Below, piece after piece: positions 61,774 to 64,000 of a DNA stretch of 64,000 nucleotides (its first letter is position 1; every line of letters starts with the position of its first letter). This stretch comes from Stromatinia cepivora. Its lineage: Eukaryota; Ascomycota; Leotiomycetes; Helotiales; Sclerotiniaceae. The notes under the pieces were generated by a model, which saw only the letters and a list, made by a program, of their open reading frames with translations, ran no database searches and was not told where the DNA came from. The position numbers were made by a program, and so were the translations under genes. Location of the stretch: assembly GCA_014898415.1 (NCBI GenBank), contig RCTD01000017.1, positions 743,001 through 807,000 on the forward strand. Reading direction: 5' to 3'.

Positions 61774-62673
61774 AAAGGGTCACCGTTGCATGCCTCTATT
61801 ACTAGCAGCCACTTAGTTGTTTATATCCAATCGCACACGCCTCAATTCCTCCAAAACAAATCAAGCAATCGAAACAAAAAACAAGTTGCGCATTAAGACG
61901 ATTGGGAAAGCCGTACGATTTTGTTGCTTTTGTTGACCCCTTTGAAATGAGGTCAGACAGTTGCGAATCAAAAAGCTCACCCGCCCTCTCGGGCAATTCA
62001 AGCGCAGTGAACCGACGAATGTTTCTGGGCGGGATGCCGAAGTGTTTGATGGAGAAGGTCAAATTCCTAGGGATATATGGCAAGTCGCAGCTCATAGGTG
62101 TATGTAGATGTGAGTACCTTTCCGCACTGATGGGATGGGATTTGGAGGTGATGATTGCTAAGTAATGTTGTATCCTCCATGGTAAGATCTTATATTTGCG
62201 ATTGTAGTATTTGACGAGATTTGCTTCACCGAATTTGCTTGTTGTTCTCAAAATATTTAAATTTCCAATTCAGATTCAGAAAATGGCGATCAAAACTAAA
62301 GTGGTCGTAACCAAGTTACAATATAGTCTCGCATATCTTTCCTTCCACTTTCACAACTAATACTTCCCACCTTGTTCATTATTTCCACATCTTAGTAACT
62401 TTTCATACAAATCCTTACAATTTTATATCGTTCATCTAACAAATCCATCATTAGATAGCAACATCACCTGTATATCCTTTGATAAGCGGAAAATCTATCA
62501 GCTCTATATGCTTCGTCTATGAATAGATATCGTATTACATATCCTTATTTCGAAATTACATATACCTCTTACTATATAGCTCTTACTACATATCTCATTA
62601 CATATATAATTGGCGGTGCGATCTCATCTAATCTGAAGACGTAAGATAAATATAAAGACGGGAGAGAGACTTA
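61527..62673. other. Intergenic, unresolved frames on both strands
   Basis: A poly-A/(AT)n tract lies at 61741-61776. Frames of 149 codons (minus, 61802-62251) and 87 codons (plus, 61902-62165) overlap. Both open at TTG, and neither shows a domain. The 62450-62640 part is AT-rich with TATC/CTTACTA repeats. Confidence 0.35.
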
Positions 62674-62681
62674 TTAATAAT
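62674..62681. repeat. Left target-site duplication
   Basis: TTAATAAT directly abuts the left terminal repeat and is identical to 63745-63752. Confidence 0.9.
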
Positions 62682-62694
62682 CAGGGCTGGGCAC
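62682..62694 (+). repeat. Left terminal inverted repeat
   Basis: CAGGGCTGGGCAC, the exact reverse complement of 63732-63744. Confidence 0.92.
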
Positions 62695-63731
62695 TGGGTA
62701 GGGTATACCCGGGGTAACCCGGGGTATAACCCGGCCGGTATTACACCTAGCTCTACCTCTATGGGGTAGGGTAATTACCCTGTAGATTGCCCGGGTATCC
62801 GGGATACCTATGGGGTATGTAGTATATATTGGGGATATTTAGGGGTATATTTGAGAGACTGTAGATATTATAGAATAATGGTTTTTTATTTAAATTATAA
62901 TATAATTTTGAAATCAAATAAGGAAAAAATGAAGATATATTATTTGCTTATTCTAAAATAACTATTAATGACTTTTGTGTAGTTTTTCTAAAAATTCTAT
63001 TTTTATAGTTTTCTTGTTTTTTCTATATTATTTGTTAATTCTTTATTATTTTATATTTTTGAATATTATATATAATTTCTATTATCTTTTTAATCTCCTT
63101 CGTTCTAACTTCTTTAATACAATATTCTTGAAATATAGGATCAAAAATAGTAATAATTTTCTCGATTTCAATATCATTATTATTATTATCATTATCAATA
63201 TCAACAATCTCAATATCTTCTTTTTCTTTTTCTTAAAATAGAATTTCCTATATATATAAACAAAGTATATATCGAATAATATCATTAAATAAATTAATTC
63301 TATATTTAGAAACTAATAATCCAGTAATACTAAAAATATATTCTAAAGGAATAAATATAGTTAAAATAAACAAATAATCTTTTCAAATTTGAAAAAGAAT
63401 TAGAAAATTGTATTCATTATATTATTATTATTGATATAAGAAAATATAATTGATATAATTATTTGAAGAAAAAGAAACTTACAAAATAATATATTAGATA
63501 AAGTAATACAAATTTTCAATAGTATAATTCGAATAGTATAATCTAATATTTTTGATTCTATTATATAATTAAGAATAACCTTCTTTTTAAACGATAATTA
63601 TAAGATAATCACATAATATTTACCTATGGGTATTTTAGGTACCCGGGTTATTTAGCGGGTATACACTCTGTAAAAGCTTACGGGGTAGGGTATACTACCC
63701 CGTGAGGCCAGATACCCCGGGTAGAGTACGG

Positions 63732-63744
63732 GTGCCCAGCCCTG
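63732..63744 (-). repeat. Right terminal inverted repeat
   Basis: GTGCCCAGCCCTG on the + strand, pairing with 62682-62694. The identity stops at the fourteenth base. Confidence 0.92.
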
Positions 63745-63752
63745 TTAATAAT
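63745..63752. repeat. Right target-site duplication
   Basis: TTAATAAT follows the right terminal repeat directly and matches the left copy perfectly. Confidence 0.9.
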
Positions 63753-64000
63753 GTATACAATATACACTCTCGTAGTCCAATCTTTAGATAAAAGATATCT
63801 ACCCCTTATAATGAATTATTCCCAAATAATCAACTCTTAAATATGAGAACATGTCCTTCAATACAAAGTCTATTATACTAAATAATTCGAATATTCAAAA
63901 CACAACGCCCCACCTCCTCCCCTCTTTCCAAAATATCTCTCCTACTTCATAAGTAGTATAAATATTTTTTTTTCTTACAAACTATTTCAAGATTCTAGAT
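63753..64000. other. AT-rich flank, no gene seen
   Basis: Short AT-rich sequence up to the window edge; nothing supportable. Confidence 0.4.

Larger units (their letters stand above)
62682..63744. mobile_element. Non-autonomous hAT-like DNA transposon, 1063 bp
   Basis: The ends are perfect 13-bp inverted repeats, CAGGGCTGGGCAC. The element is flanked by an identical 8-bp direct repeat TTAATAAT (62674-62681 and 63745-63752). An 8-bp duplication with CAGGG-type ends is the signature of the hAT superfamily. Each end also carries about 130-140 bp of clustered GGGTA/TACCC and CCCGGG words, resembling the subterminal motifs that hAT transposases bind. The interior (62870-63600) is very AT-rich and encodes no transposase, so the copy would depend on an enzyme supplied elsewhere. 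The intact ends and duplication suggest a fairly recent insertion. Superfamily assignment is by structure only. Confidence 0.88.

Noticed and set aside
62975..63241. 88-codon frame inside the transposon
   Set aside because: It is Phe/Ile/Leu/Asn-rich translation of AT-rich DNA and has no transposase motif.
1..64000. CRISPR arrays, bacterial operons or rRNA genes
   Set aside because: No spaced direct repeats of CRISPR type and no rRNA sequence were seen; spliced genes throughout show a eukaryotic nuclear sequence.

Overview
This window looks like nuclear DNA of a filamentous ascomycete. Most introns are short (about 50-110 nt) with GTATGT/GTGAGT-type donors, CTAAC/CTGAC-like branch sites and AG acceptors. 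The gene set is typical of such fungi: a velvet factor, a HET-domain protein, a fungal cytochrome c peroxidase, an HXT-type sugar porter and small secreted proteins. The protein sequences, especially the cytochrome b5 reductase, feel closest to Leotiomycetes of the Botrytis/Sclerotinia type. That placement is from memory and was not searched.

Layout. From 1 to 7.2 kb the DNA is gene-poor: a (GTTAG)21 array, an inverted repeat and two decayed copies of one small gene. From 7.2 to 23.7 kb lies a housekeeping block: a small secreted protein (-), NADH-cytochrome b5 reductase (-), a Gig1/DUF3605 protein (+), a TMEM208/Snd2-like ER protein (-), APC3/Cdc27 (+), a RING-H2 protein (+), an unusual Gly/Val-rich membrane protein (-) and a cytochrome c peroxidase-type enzyme (-). 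A Ser/Thr kinase (+) lies at 26.7-29.0 kb. It is followed by about 2.4 kb of + strand almost without cytosine, with a G-quadruplex-type tract and a (GTTGTA)11 array, and then a three-exon gene for a 54-aa membrane protein. From 32.6 to 39.3 kb is an accessory stretch: decayed coding remnants, a frameshifted secreted-protein gene and an intact HET-domain gene.

From 39.3 to 45.1 kb I see no supportable gene. A VelC-like velvet regulator (+) and CTP synthase (+) follow. The CTP synthase starts with micro-exons, and one of its introns fits only AT-AC boundaries. Then come a fungal kinase with a one-base frameshift (-), an HXT-type sugar transporter (-) and the phosphatidylinositol 4-kinase PIK1 (-). 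The right end holds a 1063-bp non-autonomous hAT-like transposon with 13-bp terminal inverted repeats and a perfect 8-bp target-site duplication.

The genes do not form one pathway. They cover lipid and nucleotide metabolism, cell cycle, ER targeting, phosphoinositide signalling, sugar uptake and development. The points most worth following up are the AT-AC intron, the hAT-like element, the C-depleted strand and the cluster of frameshifted or stop-containing genes in the accessory DNA. Exon coordinates were derived by hand from splice signals and reading-frame continuity and are not checked against RNA.
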